Origin: Prevotella sp.
GTDB lineage: Bacteria; Bacteroidota; Bacteroidia; Bacteroidales; Bacteroidaceae
NCBI GenBank assembly: GCA_024682415.1
Contig: JAIKZG010000009.1
Location: 62,001-126,000 of the forward strand
Direction: 5' to 3'
Length of the DNA stretch: 64,000 nucleotides
Numbering within the stretch: position 1 is the stretch's first letter; every line of letters starts with the position of its first letter. Of this stretch, positions 7,274 to 15,986 are shown one piece after another. The position numbers were made by a program, and so were the translations under genes. The notes beneath the pieces are model-generated. The model ran no database searches. It was given only the letters and a program-made list of their open reading frames with translations, and had not been told where the DNA came from.

Positions 7274-8521
7274 TTGAAACTGTCTTTATTTATAGCAAAA
7301 CGTATTTATGGTGGCGAGGCTGACAAGAAAAAGGTTTCGCGCCCTGCTATCCGCATAGCGATGGCAGGAGTGGCTATCGGACTGGCGGTGATGATTGTTT
7401 CGGTGTGTGTGGTGTTGGGATTTAAGCATACGATAAGAGATAAGGTCGTGGGATTTGGCAGCCATATTCAGGTTGCCAATTTCATGACGCAGCAGTCGTC
7501 GGAGGAATATCCTATAGTGATAGACGACTCAATGATGACGGTGCTGAAAGGCATTCATGGCGTGGAGCATGTGCAGCGCTTCGCTGACAAACAGGGCATA
7601 TTGAAGACCGACTCCGATTTCCTCGGGGTGATGTTTAAGGGTGTGGCACAGGAATATGACACTGCTTTTCTGCATAAGAATATGGTGGAAGGCAGCATTC
7701 CGCGCTTTTCTGACAGCGCTTCGCATGGCAAGATTCTTATTTCGGAATATATGGCAGACAAACTGAAACTGCATGCCGGAAGCAGAATCTTTGCTTATTT
7801 CATCGGCGATGGTGGGGTGAGAATGCGACGATTTACGATTGCAGGAGTGTATTCCACAAATCTAAGCCAGTTTGACAAGGTGATGTGCTTCACTGATTTG
7901 TATACTGCCGTGAAGCTCAATGGCTGGGAACAGGATCAGACTTCGGGAGCAGAAATCGCTGTTAGTGATTTTGAGAAACTCGACGAGGAAGCACAGTATT
8001 TCATCGGCAAGGTGAACCGCACAGTAGACCATTATGGCGAAACTTATTCTTCAAAGACGATAAAGGAATTGAGTCCGCAGATATTCTCGTGGCTTGATTT
8101 GCTCGATTTGAATGTGTGGATAATCATGGCACTGATGATGGCTGTGGCAGGCGTTACGATGATTTCGGGCTTGCTGATTATCATCTTGGAACGCACCACG
8201 ATGATAGGCCTATTGAAAGCTCTTGGCGCGCGCAATAAGATGATACGCCACACATTTCTGTGGTTTGCCGTGTTCATAATAGGCAAAGGCTTGATAATAG
8301 GTAACATCGTAGGTCTGGGAATATGCTTGCTTCAGAAGTTTACGGGCATAGTGGCGCTCGATCCGCAGACTTATTATGTGGCTACTGTGCCTGTAGAGAT
8401 AAATGTGCCACTGATAGCATTGCTTAATGCAGCTACGCTGATAATCAGCGTGATGGTGCTGGTTGTGCCGAGTTATCTTATTTCGCACATTCATCCTGCG
8501 AAATCTATGCGCTATGAATAA
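7274..8521 (+). CDS. FtsX-like ABC transporter permease (LolC/LolE type)
   Basis: This 415-residue inner-membrane protein has one membrane helix near residues 27-50, a periplasmic domain of about 220 residues, and three helices at roughly 275-300, 325-350 and 378-402. This is the MacB/LolCE permease topology. LLIIILERTTMIGLLKALGARNKMIRH is the coupling region typical of FtsX-domain permeases. The family extracts lipoproteins from the inner membrane or drives periplasmic machines. No ATPase subunit is adjacent, as is common for LolCE-like genes in Bacteroidota. The N-terminus MKLSLFIAKRIYGG fits the family and makes the TTG at 7274 the likely start codon, an unusual choice. Confidence 0.85.
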   Translation: MKLSLFIAKRIYGGEADKKKVSRPAIRIAMAGVAIGLAVMIVSVCVVLGFKHTIRDKVVGFGSHIQVANFMTQQSSEEYPIVIDDSMMTVLKGIHGVEHVQRFADKQGILKTDSDFLGVMFKGVAQEYDTAFLHKNMVEGSIPRFSDSASHGKILISEYMADKLKLHAGSRIFAYFIGDGGVRMRRFTIAGVYSTNLSQFDKVMCFTDLYTAVKLNGWEQDQTSGAEIAVSDFEKLDEEAQYFIGKVNRTVDHYGETYSSKTIKELSPQIFSWLDLLDLNVWIIMALMMAVAGVTMISGLLIIILERTTMIGLLKALGARNKMIRHTFLWFAVFIIGKGLIIGNIVGLGICLLQKFTGIVALDPQTYYVATVPVEINVPLIALLNAATLIISVMVLVVPSYLISHIHPAKSMRYE

Positions 8522-8634
8522 CTCCCTATAAAAAGGATTGTAGTCAAAAAAGGAATGATAGTAGTTTGTTTTAACGGTTGAAATAAGAAAAATACATATA
8601 TTTGCATTGTTAAAACAAAATAGTGCACAAAAAG

Positions 8635-8666
8635 TTTGCAAATGTGCATAGATGATATTACCTTTG
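8635..8666 (+). promoter_or_regulatory. Promoter of the acyl-CoA ligase pair
   Basis: TTTG 8635-8638 and TACCTTTG 8659-8666 are 20 nt apart. It overlaps the possible upstream TTG start at 8636 and so favours ATG 8690. A weaker TATATTTG lies at 8597-8604. Confidence 0.8.
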
Positions 8667-8689
8667 CACAAAAATTAGGTATTTGTGCA

Positions 8690-10363
8690 ATGGAAACGAC
8701 AACAGCCGAATTCAATAAATATGTAGAAGAATCTATAGTAAACAACTGGGAAAAGGATGCACTGACAGATTATAAGGGTGCGACTTTACAATATCATGAT
8801 GTAGCACGCAAAATTGAAAAACTGCACATTCTGTTTGAAAACTCAGGTGTAAAACGTGGTGACAAAATCGCATTATGCGGACGCAATAGCGCCTGCTGGG
8901 GTGTGGCTTTTCTCGCTACGCTTACTTATGGTGCTGTGGCTGTACCTATTCAGCACGAATTTAAAGCTGAACAGATACACAACATCGTGAATCATAGCGA
9001 CGCAAAACTGCTTTTTGTCGGTGATGTCGTGGCCACTACCGTGAATGTAGACGAAATGCCTCATCTGGAAGGCGTGATTTATATTCCGGATTATTCTTTG
9101 GTATTGTCGAGATCGGAAAAACTTACTTATGCCCGTGAACATCTTAACGAGATGTTTGGACATAAGTATCCTAAATATTTCAGAAAAGAACACGTGCATT
9201 ATTACATTTCCCAAGATCCTGAGGAAATCGCTATGATAAACTACACAAGCGGAACTACGGGATTTTCTAAGGGAGTGATGTTGCCTTATCGTGTGTTCTG
9301 GAGCAATCTGATGTATCTCAGAAGAATGTTTATGCCACATATGCCAGAAGGTTCAAATGTGTTGTCTATTCTGCCGATGGCTCACATGTATGGACTTATG
9401 TGCGAGTTCTTAGTGGAATTCAGCATGGGTAATCACATCTTCTTCCTTACTCGATTGCCAAGTCCTACGCTCATCCAGCAGGCTTTCCATGATGTGAAGC
9501 CGGCAATAATCGTGTCGGTGCCTCTCGTAATCGAGAAGATTATCCGCAAGTCGGTATTCCCTATGGTGCAGACCAATAAGATGAAGCTTCTTATGAATAT
9601 GCCTGTGATAAGCAAGAAGACAAGGGAGCGCATGCACGAGTGGGTGAAGGATATATTCGGTGGCAACGCTTACGAGATTCTTGTTGGCGGCGCAGGATTG
9701 AATCCTGAAATAGAGGAGTTCTTCCGCAGTATCGATTTCCCAATAACAGTGGGCTACGGCACTACAGAAACTGGTCCTATGATTACTTACAGCGATTATC
9801 ACGACGCTGTGTCAGGCTCATGCGGAACGTGTGCCGACAATATGGAAATGAAGGTGCTCAGCAACGACCCTGAAAATATTCCGGGCGAGGTGCTTACGCG
9901 TGGTCTGAACGTGATGACGGGATATTATAAAAATCCTGAAGCTACTCACGCTGCTCTCGACGACGATGGATGGTTTCACACGGGCGATTTAGGCACTATA
10001 AGTGCTGACGGACATCTGTTCCTGCGCGGACGTATCAAGAATATGCTTCTCGGCAGCAATGGACAGAATATTTATCCTGAGGAAATAGAAAACAAACTCA
10101 ACTCAATGGCTATGGTCAATGAGAGCCTTATCATTCAGCATGGTGATAAGCTTGTCGGCCTGGTTTATCCCGACAAGGATGAAGCGAGCCATATGGGTTT
10201 CTCTGATAATGATTTGATCGACATTATGGAGCAGAACCGCATAGCACTCAATGCTGAGCTGCCGGCGTTCTGTAGATTATCTGAAATAAGACTTCAGAAT
10301 GAGGAATTTGAAAAAACTCCTAAGAAGTCTATCAAGAGATATCTTTATCAAACAACTATTTAA
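8690..10363 (+). CDS. AMP-binding long-chain acyl-CoA ligase, tandem copy 1
   Basis: ATG 8690 (METTTAEFNKYVEES) gives 557 residues. The adenylate-forming signature INYTSGTTGFSKGV lies near residue 185, GYGTTETGP near 360, WFHTGDLG near 425 and the C-terminal lysine motif KTPKKSIKRYLYQ at the end. The family activates a fatty acid with ATP and joins it to CoA (or another thiol) through an acyl-adenylate. The protein has no signal peptide, so it is cytoplasmic or peripheral at the membrane. The next gene, 8 nt downstream, is a close paralogue and is surely co-transcribed. The true acyl acceptor is not known from sequence. Confidence 0.88.
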   Translation: METTTAEFNKYVEESIVNNWEKDALTDYKGATLQYHDVARKIEKLHILFENSGVKRGDKIALCGRNSACWGVAFLATLTYGAVAVPIQHEFKAEQIHNIVNHSDAKLLFVGDVVATTVNVDEMPHLEGVIYIPDYSLVLSRSEKLTYAREHLNEMFGHKYPKYFRKEHVHYYISQDPEEIAMINYTSGTTGFSKGVMLPYRVFWSNLMYLRRMFMPHMPEGSNVLSILPMAHMYGLMCEFLVEFSMGNHIFFLTRLPSPTLIQQAFHDVKPAIIVSVPLVIEKIIRKSVFPMVQTNKMKLLMNMPVISKKTRERMHEWVKDIFGGNAYEILVGGAGLNPEIEEFFRSIDFPITVGYGTTETGPMITYSDYHDAVSGSCGTCADNMEMKVLSNDPENIPGEVLTRGLNVMTGYYKNPEATHAALDDDGWFHTGDLGTISADGHLFLRGRIKNMLLGSNGQNIYPEEIENKLNSMAMVNESLIIQHGDKLVGLVYPDKDEASHMGFSDNDLIDIMEQNRIALNAELPAFCRLSEIRLQNEEFEKTPKKSIKRYLYQTTI

Positions 10364-10371
10364 AAACGTCT

Positions 10372-12033
10372 ATGGATATTCCAAGTTTTAACGAACTAAT
10401 CGAAAAAAGCATAATCAAGAATTGGGAAAGTGACGCTCTGACTGATTATAAGGGAGCCACTTTGCAATATCATGATGTGGCGCGAAAAATAGAAAAACTT
10501 CATATCATGTTTGAAAACTCAGGCGTGGTGAAGGGTGATAAGATTGCGTTGTGTGGACGCAATAGCGCTTGCTGGGCAGTGGCTTTTCTTGCTACTCTCA
10601 CTTATGGTGCAGTGGCTGTTCCTATTCTGCATGAATTTAAGGCTGACCAAATACATCATATAGTAAATCATAGCGAGGCAAAACTCCTCTTTGTGGGTGA
10701 TGTCGTGGCTACGGAAATAGACCCTCAGCAAATGCCTGATTTGGAGGGTATTATCTATATTCCTGATTATTCTTTGGTAATCAGCCGTACTGATAAGCTT
10801 ACTTATGCGCGCGAGCATCTTAACGAGATGTTTGGAAAGAAATATCCTAAGTATTTCCGCAAAGAGCATGTCTCTTATTATAGAGAGGAGAATGGCGAGG
10901 AACTCGCGCTTATCAATTACACGAGCGGCACTACAGGCTTCTCTAAGGGCGTAATGCTGCCTTATCGTGCCTTGTGGGGTAACTATGATTTCGCGGCTCA
11001 TGTGCTTGGTCCTCAGCTGCATGGCGGTGAGAATGTAATCAGTATCTTGCCAATGGCTCACATGTATGGCATGGCGTTTGAGTTTATATATGAGTTCCTT
11101 ACAGGATGTCATATCTATTATCTCACTCGTATTCCAAGCCCGGCTATCGTGGCTCAGGCTTTTGCCGATGTGAAGCCTGCTGTTATCATCTCTGTTCCTC
11201 TTATCATCGAGAAGATAATCAAGAAGAAGGTGTTCCCTAAGATACAGAACAACAAGATGCGCCTGCTCTTGAATATGCCTGTGATAAACAAAAAGGTGAA
11301 CGAGAAAATCTGTGAGCAGGTATCGAATGCTTTCGGTGGTAATTTCTATGAGGTCATCATCGGTGGAGCTGCGTTTAATCAGGAGGTGGAATCATTCCTT
11401 CATAAGATAGGATTTAAATACACTGTGGGCTATGGCGCTACAGAGTGTGCTCCGATTATCGCCTACGCTGATTATAAGGATTTCGTGCCGGGTTCTTGCG
11501 GCAAGGCAGCTTTGCACATGCACGTCGAGATAGACAGCCCTGACCCAGAGAACATTCCTGGAGAAATTCTTGTTAAGGGTGTGAATGTAATGCTTGGATA
11601 TTTCAAGAATCCAGAGGCTACAGCCGAAACTTTGCGCGACGGATGGTATCATACAGGCGATTTAGGTACAATGGATAAGGATGGCAACATCTTTATCAAA
11701 GGTCGCTCCAAGAATATGCTTCTCGGCGCGAGCGGACAGAATATATATCCTGAGGAGATAGAGGATAAGCTTAACTCTATGACTCTCGTTAATGAAAGCG
11801 TTGTAATTCAGCGTGGAGAGAAGCTCGTGGGCTTGGTTCATCCTGATTACGATGAAGCAAAGTCTTTAGGTTTTAACGACGAGGATTTGCAGAATGTGAT
11901 GAAGGAGAATATGCTCCAGCTTAATGAGATGGTGCCTAATTATTGCAGACTTTCAGCCATCGAACTTCATGAGGAGGAATTCGAAAAGACTCCGAAGCGC
12001 AGCATTAAACGCTATCTTTATCAGGAAAAGTAA
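10372..12033 (+). CDS. AMP-binding long-chain acyl-CoA ligase, tandem copy 2
   Basis: This 553-residue paralogue has the same motifs as the preceding gene: INYTSGTTGFSKGV, GYGATECAP, WYHTGDLG and KTPKRSIKRYLYQ. The first 200 residues are about 80 percent identical by eye. The segments between the ATP motif and the C-terminal hinge differ more, and these regions shape the acyl pocket, which suggests split substrate ranges. TTE in copy 1 is replaced by ATE here. It follows copy 1 by 8 nt. No separate promoter or terminator lies between them. Confidence 0.88.
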   Translation: MDIPSFNELIEKSIIKNWESDALTDYKGATLQYHDVARKIEKLHIMFENSGVVKGDKIALCGRNSACWAVAFLATLTYGAVAVPILHEFKADQIHHIVNHSEAKLLFVGDVVATEIDPQQMPDLEGIIYIPDYSLVISRTDKLTYAREHLNEMFGKKYPKYFRKEHVSYYREENGEELALINYTSGTTGFSKGVMLPYRALWGNYDFAAHVLGPQLHGGENVISILPMAHMYGMAFEFIYEFLTGCHIYYLTRIPSPAIVAQAFADVKPAVIISVPLIIEKIIKKKVFPKIQNNKMRLLLNMPVINKKVNEKICEQVSNAFGGNFYEVIIGGAAFNQEVESFLHKIGFKYTVGYGATECAPIIAYADYKDFVPGSCGKAALHMHVEIDSPDPENIPGEILVKGVNVMLGYFKNPEATAETLRDGWYHTGDLGTMDKDGNIFIKGRSKNMLLGASGQNIYPEEIEDKLNSMTLVNESVVIQRGEKLVGLVHPDYDEAKSLGFNDEDLQNVMKENMLQLNEMVPNYCRLSAIELHEEEFEKTPKRSIKRYLYQEK

Positions 12034-12071
12034 AAAAATAACGCTGAGGTAAGGAAATAATTGCGCAAACG

Positions 12072-12103
12072 TTTGCTTAAATTAAAATTATTTCCTACCT
12101 TTG
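12072..12103 (+). promoter_or_regulatory. tRNA-Phe promoter
   Basis: TTTG 12072-12075 and TACCTTTG 12096-12103 are 20 nt apart, about 42 nt before the mature tRNA 5' end. Confidence 0.8.
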
Positions 12104-12145
12104 CACTCGCTTTTGATTTCTAAGTCAATAGCAAAAAGAAATGAT

Positions 12146-12218
12146 GGTGCCTTAGCTCAGTTGGTAGAGCATCGGACTGAAAATCCGTGTGTCCCCGGTT
12201 CGATTCCTGGAGGTACCA
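12146..12218 (+). tRNA. tRNA-Phe (anticodon GAA)
   Basis: A full cloverleaf can be read: acceptor GGTGCCT with AGGTACC, D arm GCTC...GAGC with AGTTGGTA loop, anticodon loop CTGAAAA with GAA, and T arm with GGTTCGATTC. The discriminator base is A and the 3' CCA is not encoded. The acceptor stem has one G-T wobble. Confidence 0.95.
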
Positions 12219-12372
12219 CTCCTCCTTTCACTAGTTATCTGGTTTTCTTATTCGGCTTGTTCTGAATACGATTACCAGATTTTCTTTTTATATTATATTC
12301 TTAATTTGTATGTTTAATTGTCAATCCTTGATTTTCAATACAGTATTAAGCATATAATTCAAAAAAAAGTAT

Positions 12373-12380
12373 TACCTTTG
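12373..12380 (+). promoter_or_regulatory. -7 box of the RNase P RNA gene
   Basis: TACCTTTG lies 7 nt before the deduced 5' end of rnpB. No matching TTTG is found 19-21 nt upstream, so the -33 half is weak. Confidence 0.55.
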
Positions 12381-12387
12381 TTGTTAC

Positions 12388-12793
12388 AAAAGCAGTGCCT
12401 CGGTTCTGTCGCTGGTCTCGTTTATGAGATGAGAGGAAAGTCCGGGCAACATAGGGCACTCCACTTCCGAAAATAGAAGCTATTGGTGACAGTAGGTGTT
12501 AGTAGAAGAAAATAACCGCCTTTCGTTTAATGGTTGTTTCTGCTTTGCGGAAATATCCTGAGAGAGGTAAGGGTGAGAAGGTAGTGTAAGAGACTACCAG
12601 TTGATGGGTGATCATCAAGCTGTGCTTTCTGGGGGTTGCAAGTTCGTGTATACCATTGTTTTAGAGGGTAGCCCGCCCAATCCGTAAGGGCAATGGAGGG
12701 TAGAACGCTTGAGCCGCAGGGCGACTTGCGGACTAGATAAATGACAGATGCCATCTCTGATGGAACAGAACCCGGCTTATAGGGACACTGCTT
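12388..12793 (+). ncRNA. rnpB: RNase P RNA
   Basis: The conserved core GAGGAAAGTCCGGGC is at about 12431, and the matching 3' core ACAGAACCCGGCTTAT is near 12765. Helix P1 is formed by AGCAGTG (12391-12397) and CACTGCT (12786-12792), fixing both ends. The length of about 405 nt is normal for a type A RNA. As the ribozyme of RNase P it trims the 5' leader of tRNA precursors, here including the tRNA gene next door. A T run follows directly and a stronger terminator lies 37 nt further on. Confidence 0.95.
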
Positions 12794-12829
12794 TTTTCTT
12801 TTTGATTACTGAAAAATAATGATAGCTAC

Positions 12830-12870
12830 AAAGATTGTTTCCATATCATGGAGGCAATCTTTATTTTTTT
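12830..12870 (+). terminator. Terminator after rnpB
   Basis: A 15-bp stem with two G-T pairs (12830-12844 with 12848-12862) and a 3-nt loop is followed by a run of seven T after one A. Confidence 0.85.
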
Positions 12871-12904
12871 GTAGGTAGATTTGCGTTCGGTGTGGTAAGA
12901 TGCA

Positions 12905-12940
12905 AAAAAGGAATAACCCCTTTCGGAATTATTCCTTTTT
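12905..12940 (-). terminator. Terminator of ompA
   Basis: A perfect 12-bp stem (12905-12916 with 12929-12940) ends in T residues on the minus strand, 20 nt after the ompA stop. Its symmetry means it may also stop read-through from the plus strand. Confidence 0.85.
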
Positions 12941-12960
12941 ATTATTTGAAGTTAATTGAA

Positions 12961-14094
12961 TTACTCGCCTTTAGCGTTGTCATTGAATGTAGCAACGCGG
13001 TTGAACTCAACCTGCTCGAAGAGCTTGTCTGTTGCGCCCATGCCCTTAGTAGAAAGGCGGCTTGCAGCAATCTTGTATTTCTTAACAAGAGCGTTCTTAA
13101 CAGCTTCTGCGCGATTCTCAGAAAGCTTCTGGTTGATTTCCTTGCTACCTTCAGGAGAAGCGTAACCCTTGATTTCAACCTTTGCTTCTGGATGATTCTT
13201 CATGTAAGTAGCGATAAGCTCAATAGGAGCATACTGTGCTGGGTCGATAGTGCTCTTTCCCTGACGGAAGAGGACAGTAGGCTGCAAGTTGGTTGCTGTT
13301 ACTGGCTTTACATACTTTGGCTTCTGGTTGAGAGCATTCTGCAAGTCTGCAATCTGCTTGTCTTTAGCAGCGAGCTGTGCGTCCTTGTTGTTAATGTCGT
13401 TGCGCAAGCTGTTAATCTGTGAGTTCAAACCGTCAATCTCAGACTGGTCACGAAGCTGTGCGATTGTGAAGTTGTGAGAACCATTTGAGTTCTTAAACTT
13501 GTAAATCAAACCAGCGTTAAGCTGTGCCCATCCGCTGTGAATGTTGTATCTGATAGCGTGGTTATCATTTTCGTTGAGAGCCCATGTTACAGATGGCTCA
13601 ACATAGAACTGCCATGCCTTGTCGCTTCCGAAGTTGAATGCGAGGTCGATAGCTGCCTTTGAAGTAAGGTCGTTTCTGCCGTCTACGCCATCAGTACCGA
13701 ACTGGTGTCCCCAGCCTGCGCCATAAAGACCGATTACCTCGAAGCAACGTGGAGTGCCTTTATATCCACCAAACCAGTTGCTGAAATTAACTGTTCCTAA
13801 CAAAGATGTGTTAAGAAAAGTAACGGCTGTCTTTGAGGTCTTGATTGGTTTGTCAGAAAAATATGCGTTACTTTCAATAGCCATACCAACTACAGGAGTG
13901 AAATAACGACCGATTCGAAGACCGGCATTAGGATTAAGACCACCCAACCAGTTATGGCCGGTCAACTTAGTTTCTACGCCACCATTTATACCAATGTAAA
14001 TGTTGTCGAAAGTCTTGCTTTCAGTTACAGTCTGTGCTGAAACTGAAGAAGCTGCCAAAGAAGCGGCAGCCAAGAAAAGTGCTAATTTTTTCAT
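12961..14094 (-). CDS. OmpA-family outer membrane protein
   Basis: This 377-residue protein starts with a signal peptide (MKKLALFLAAASLAASSVSA, cleaved before QTV). Residues 22-215 read as an eight-strand beta-barrel with alternating aromatic residues. Residues 220-265 form a coiled coil (EIDGLNSQINSLRNDINNKD). Residues 270-377 are an OmpA-type peptidoglycan-binding domain, with VEIKGYASPEGSKEINQKLS and NRAEAV, and D/R contacts to diaminopimelate expected there. The protein ties the outer membrane to the cell wall. The same architecture is common and abundant in Prevotella and Bacteroides. It stands alone between two hairpins and has no clear consensus promoter upstream. Confidence 0.92.
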   Translation of the reverse strand: MKKLALFLAAASLAASSVSAQTVTESKTFDNIYIGINGGVETKLTGHNWLGGLNPNAGLRIGRYFTPVVGMAIESNAYFSDKPIKTSKTAVTFLNTSLLGTVNFSNWFGGYKGTPRCFEVIGLYGAGWGHQFGTDGVDGRNDLTSKAAIDLAFNFGSDKAWQFYVEPSVTWALNENDNHAIRYNIHSGWAQLNAGLIYKFKNSNGSHNFTIAQLRDQSEIDGLNSQINSLRNDINNKDAQLAAKDKQIADLQNALNQKPKYVKPVTATNLQPTVLFRQGKSTIDPAQYAPIELIATYMKNHPEAKVEIKGYASPEGSKEINQKLSENRAEAVKNALVKKYKIAASRLSTKGMGATDKLFEQVEFNRVATFNDNAKGE

Positions 14095-14233
14095 GTTTAT
14101 CCGAATTATAAATTAACTTTATTTGATTTGTGTTTATTTTCAAATCTTAATTGCAAATTAAATAAAATTCAGTGTAACTTCCAAATATTTGACGACTTTT
14201 CTGACTTATATCAATTTTATTGTTTAAAAAATG

Positions 14234-15154
14234 CTATTCTTGTGGCATATTTGAAGACACGATTGTATCTACAAATTCCAATATTTTTTCTGCTTCCTCA
14301 GGGTTAAACCATGTGATTTCGGCATCACGCTTAAACCATGTAAGCTGTTTGCGCATATAGCGTCGAGTGTTGCTTTGTATTTGCCTTACGGCTTCTTCGT
14401 AAGGGATTGTTCCATCGAAGAATGCGAAAAGTTCTTTATATCCTACGGTGTTAAGCGAGTTTAATCCTTTGTATTTATATACTTCTTTTGCTTCATTGAG
14501 CATTCCTTCCTTCATCATTTCAATCACTCTGTTGTTAATTCGCTCATACATTTCTTCGCGTGGGCGATTCAACCCGATTTTTACGATGTTGAAGGGACGT
14601 TCTTTCTTTATATTAGTTCTGAATGATGTGAAGGTTTTGCCTGTCTGTTTACATATTTCTAAGGCATGAACCACTCTTCGTGGATTATTGTGGTCTACGA
14701 TGTTGTAATGTTCTGGGTCTACCTCTTTCAGCTCTTCCAATAATTTTGGTAGCCCTTCTGCTTGCAGTCTTTGCTTGTATAGCTCTCTTATTTCGTCTTT
14801 TACGGTGGGAATATCATCCAATCCTTTGCATACAGCGTCTATATACATCATGCTGCCTCCTGTGAGTAGGGCATAGTCGTTAGTCTGAAATTGCTCGTTA
14901 AGCAAATTCATGACATCTTCCTCATACATTGAAGCGCTATAATAGTCTTGCAGATGATGATTTCCTACGAAATAATGCTTGATTCTTTTTTGTTGTTCTT
15001 CAGTAGGCGCTGCTGTTCCGATAGGTAATTCCGCGTAAATCTGCCTTGAATCCGCATTAATAATAGAAACCGACAGGCGTCTGGCAATTTCTAAGCTTAG
15101 CTCTGTCTTGCCTACGCCTGTCGGTCCTAATATTACGAATAAAGTTTTGCTCAT
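14234..15154 (-). CDS. miaA: tRNA dimethylallyltransferase
   Basis: The chosen start ([20 protein letters not shown]) puts the P-loop GPTGVGKT at residues 9-16, as is usual for the family. An in-frame ATG seven codons upstream is less likely. [20 protein letters not shown] is the conserved DSRQ region, and the protein is 306 residues, a normal length. MiaA attaches a dimethylallyl group to A37 of tRNAs that read codons starting with U, which includes the tRNA-Phe encoded 2 kb away. It is the last gene of the lpx operon, 41 nt after lpxA. Confidence 0.94.
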   Translation of the reverse strand: MSKTLFVILGPTGVGKTELSLEIARRLSVSIINADSRQIYAELPIGTAAPTEEQQKRIKHYFVGNHHLQDYYSASMYEEDVMNLLNEQFQTNDYALLTGGSMMYIDAVCKGLDDIPTVKDEIRELYKQRLQAEGLPKLLEELKEVDPEHYNIVDHNNPRRVVHALEICKQTGKTFTSFRTNIKKERPFNIVKIGLNRPREEMYERINNRVIEMMKEGMLNEAKEVYKYKGLNSLNTVGYKELFAFFDGTIPYEEAVRQIQSNTRRYMRKQLTWFKRDAEITWFNPEEAEKILEFVDTIVSSNMPQE

Positions 15155-15195
15155 TATCCGTTGTCTAATAATCAACTATTAAACCTTAACAGTCT

Positions 15196-15966
15196 TTATT
15201 TGATGATACCTCTCTTTGATGACTCAACGAAATCGATAATATATTGAATTTCAGGAGTTACCTGCAAATTCTTCTTAATTTCGTTGATACCTTCTGCCAT
15301 CGTTCCTTTAGAGAAAAGCAAACGGTAAGCATCATGAATGAGAGTAATCAGCTCATTGCTGAAGCCATGACGACGCAATCCCACAAGGTTTACGCCAAAA
15401 TAGCTTGCAGGGTTTCTGCCGGCAATAACATAAGGTGGTATATCCTTAGAGAAAGCTGTTCCACCCTGAATCATTACATAGCTACCGATACGGCAGAACT
15501 GATGAGTGAGAACCTCAGCGCTGATTACGGCATTGTCGTCAATAGTAACCTCACCTGCAAATTTGGTGGAGTTACCGATAATAAGACCGCTTCCCAACAC
15601 ACAGTCGTGAGCTACGTGCATATTCTCCATCAACAAGTTGTTGCTGCCTACGATAGTCGTTCCTTTTGAGGCTGTACCTCGAGATATGGTTACATTCTCG
15701 CGAATGCTGTTGTTACTGCCAATCTCGCAAAGAGTATCTTCCCCTTTGAACTTCAAATCCTGTGGCTTGGTAGAAATACTTGCGCCAGGGAATATTTCGT
15801 TATTGTCGCCAATGCGAGCGCCATAATTGATAGTAACACTGTTTTGGAAAACATTGTTATTGCCAATAACCGTATTCTTATCAATATAGCAGAATGGTCC
15901 TATAATGTTGCCATCACCGAGTTTTGCCTCAGGATGTACAAATGCCATCGGACTTATTTGATTCAT
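15196..15966 (-). CDS. lpxA: Acyl-ACP:UDP-N-acetylglucosamine O-acyltransferase
   Basis: The 256-residue protein consists of hexapeptide repeats (left-handed beta-helix) over about residues 1-185, followed by a helical C-terminal part. MAFVHPEAKLGDGNIIGPFCYI is the standard LpxA opening, and MENMHVAHDCVLG holds the catalytic histidine region. It performs the first step of lipid A synthesis, putting a 3-hydroxyacyl chain on UDP-GlcNAc. It follows lpxC-fabZ by 20 nt in the operon lpxD, lpxC-fabZ, lpxA, miaA. Confidence 0.95.
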   Translation of the reverse strand: MNQISPMAFVHPEAKLGDGNIIGPFCYIDKNTVIGNNNVFQNSVTINYGARIGDNNEIFPGASISTKPQDLKFKGEDTLCEIGSNNSIRENVTISRGTASKGTTIVGSNNLLMENMHVAHDCVLGSGLIIGNSTKFAGEVTIDDNAVISAEVLTHQFCRIGSYVMIQGGTAFSKDIPPYVIAGRNPASYFGVNLVGLRRHGFSNELITLIHDAYRLLFSKGTMAEGINEIKKNLQVTPEIQYIIDFVESSKRGIIK

Positions 15967-15986
15967 TTGTTTTAGTTTTTATGTGA

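Noticed and set aside
8636..8689. Upstream TTG start of the first acyl-CoA ligase
   Set aside because: It overlaps the -33 and -7 boxes, and the paralogue aligns from the later ATG.
12527..12754. 75-residue frame on the minus strand
   Set aside because: It lies wholly inside the RNase P RNA gene.
12835..13422. 195-residue frame on the plus strand
   Set aside because: It is antisense to the end of ompA, starts inside a terminator and reads as the typical Leu/Cys/Val-rich shadow of a coding strand.
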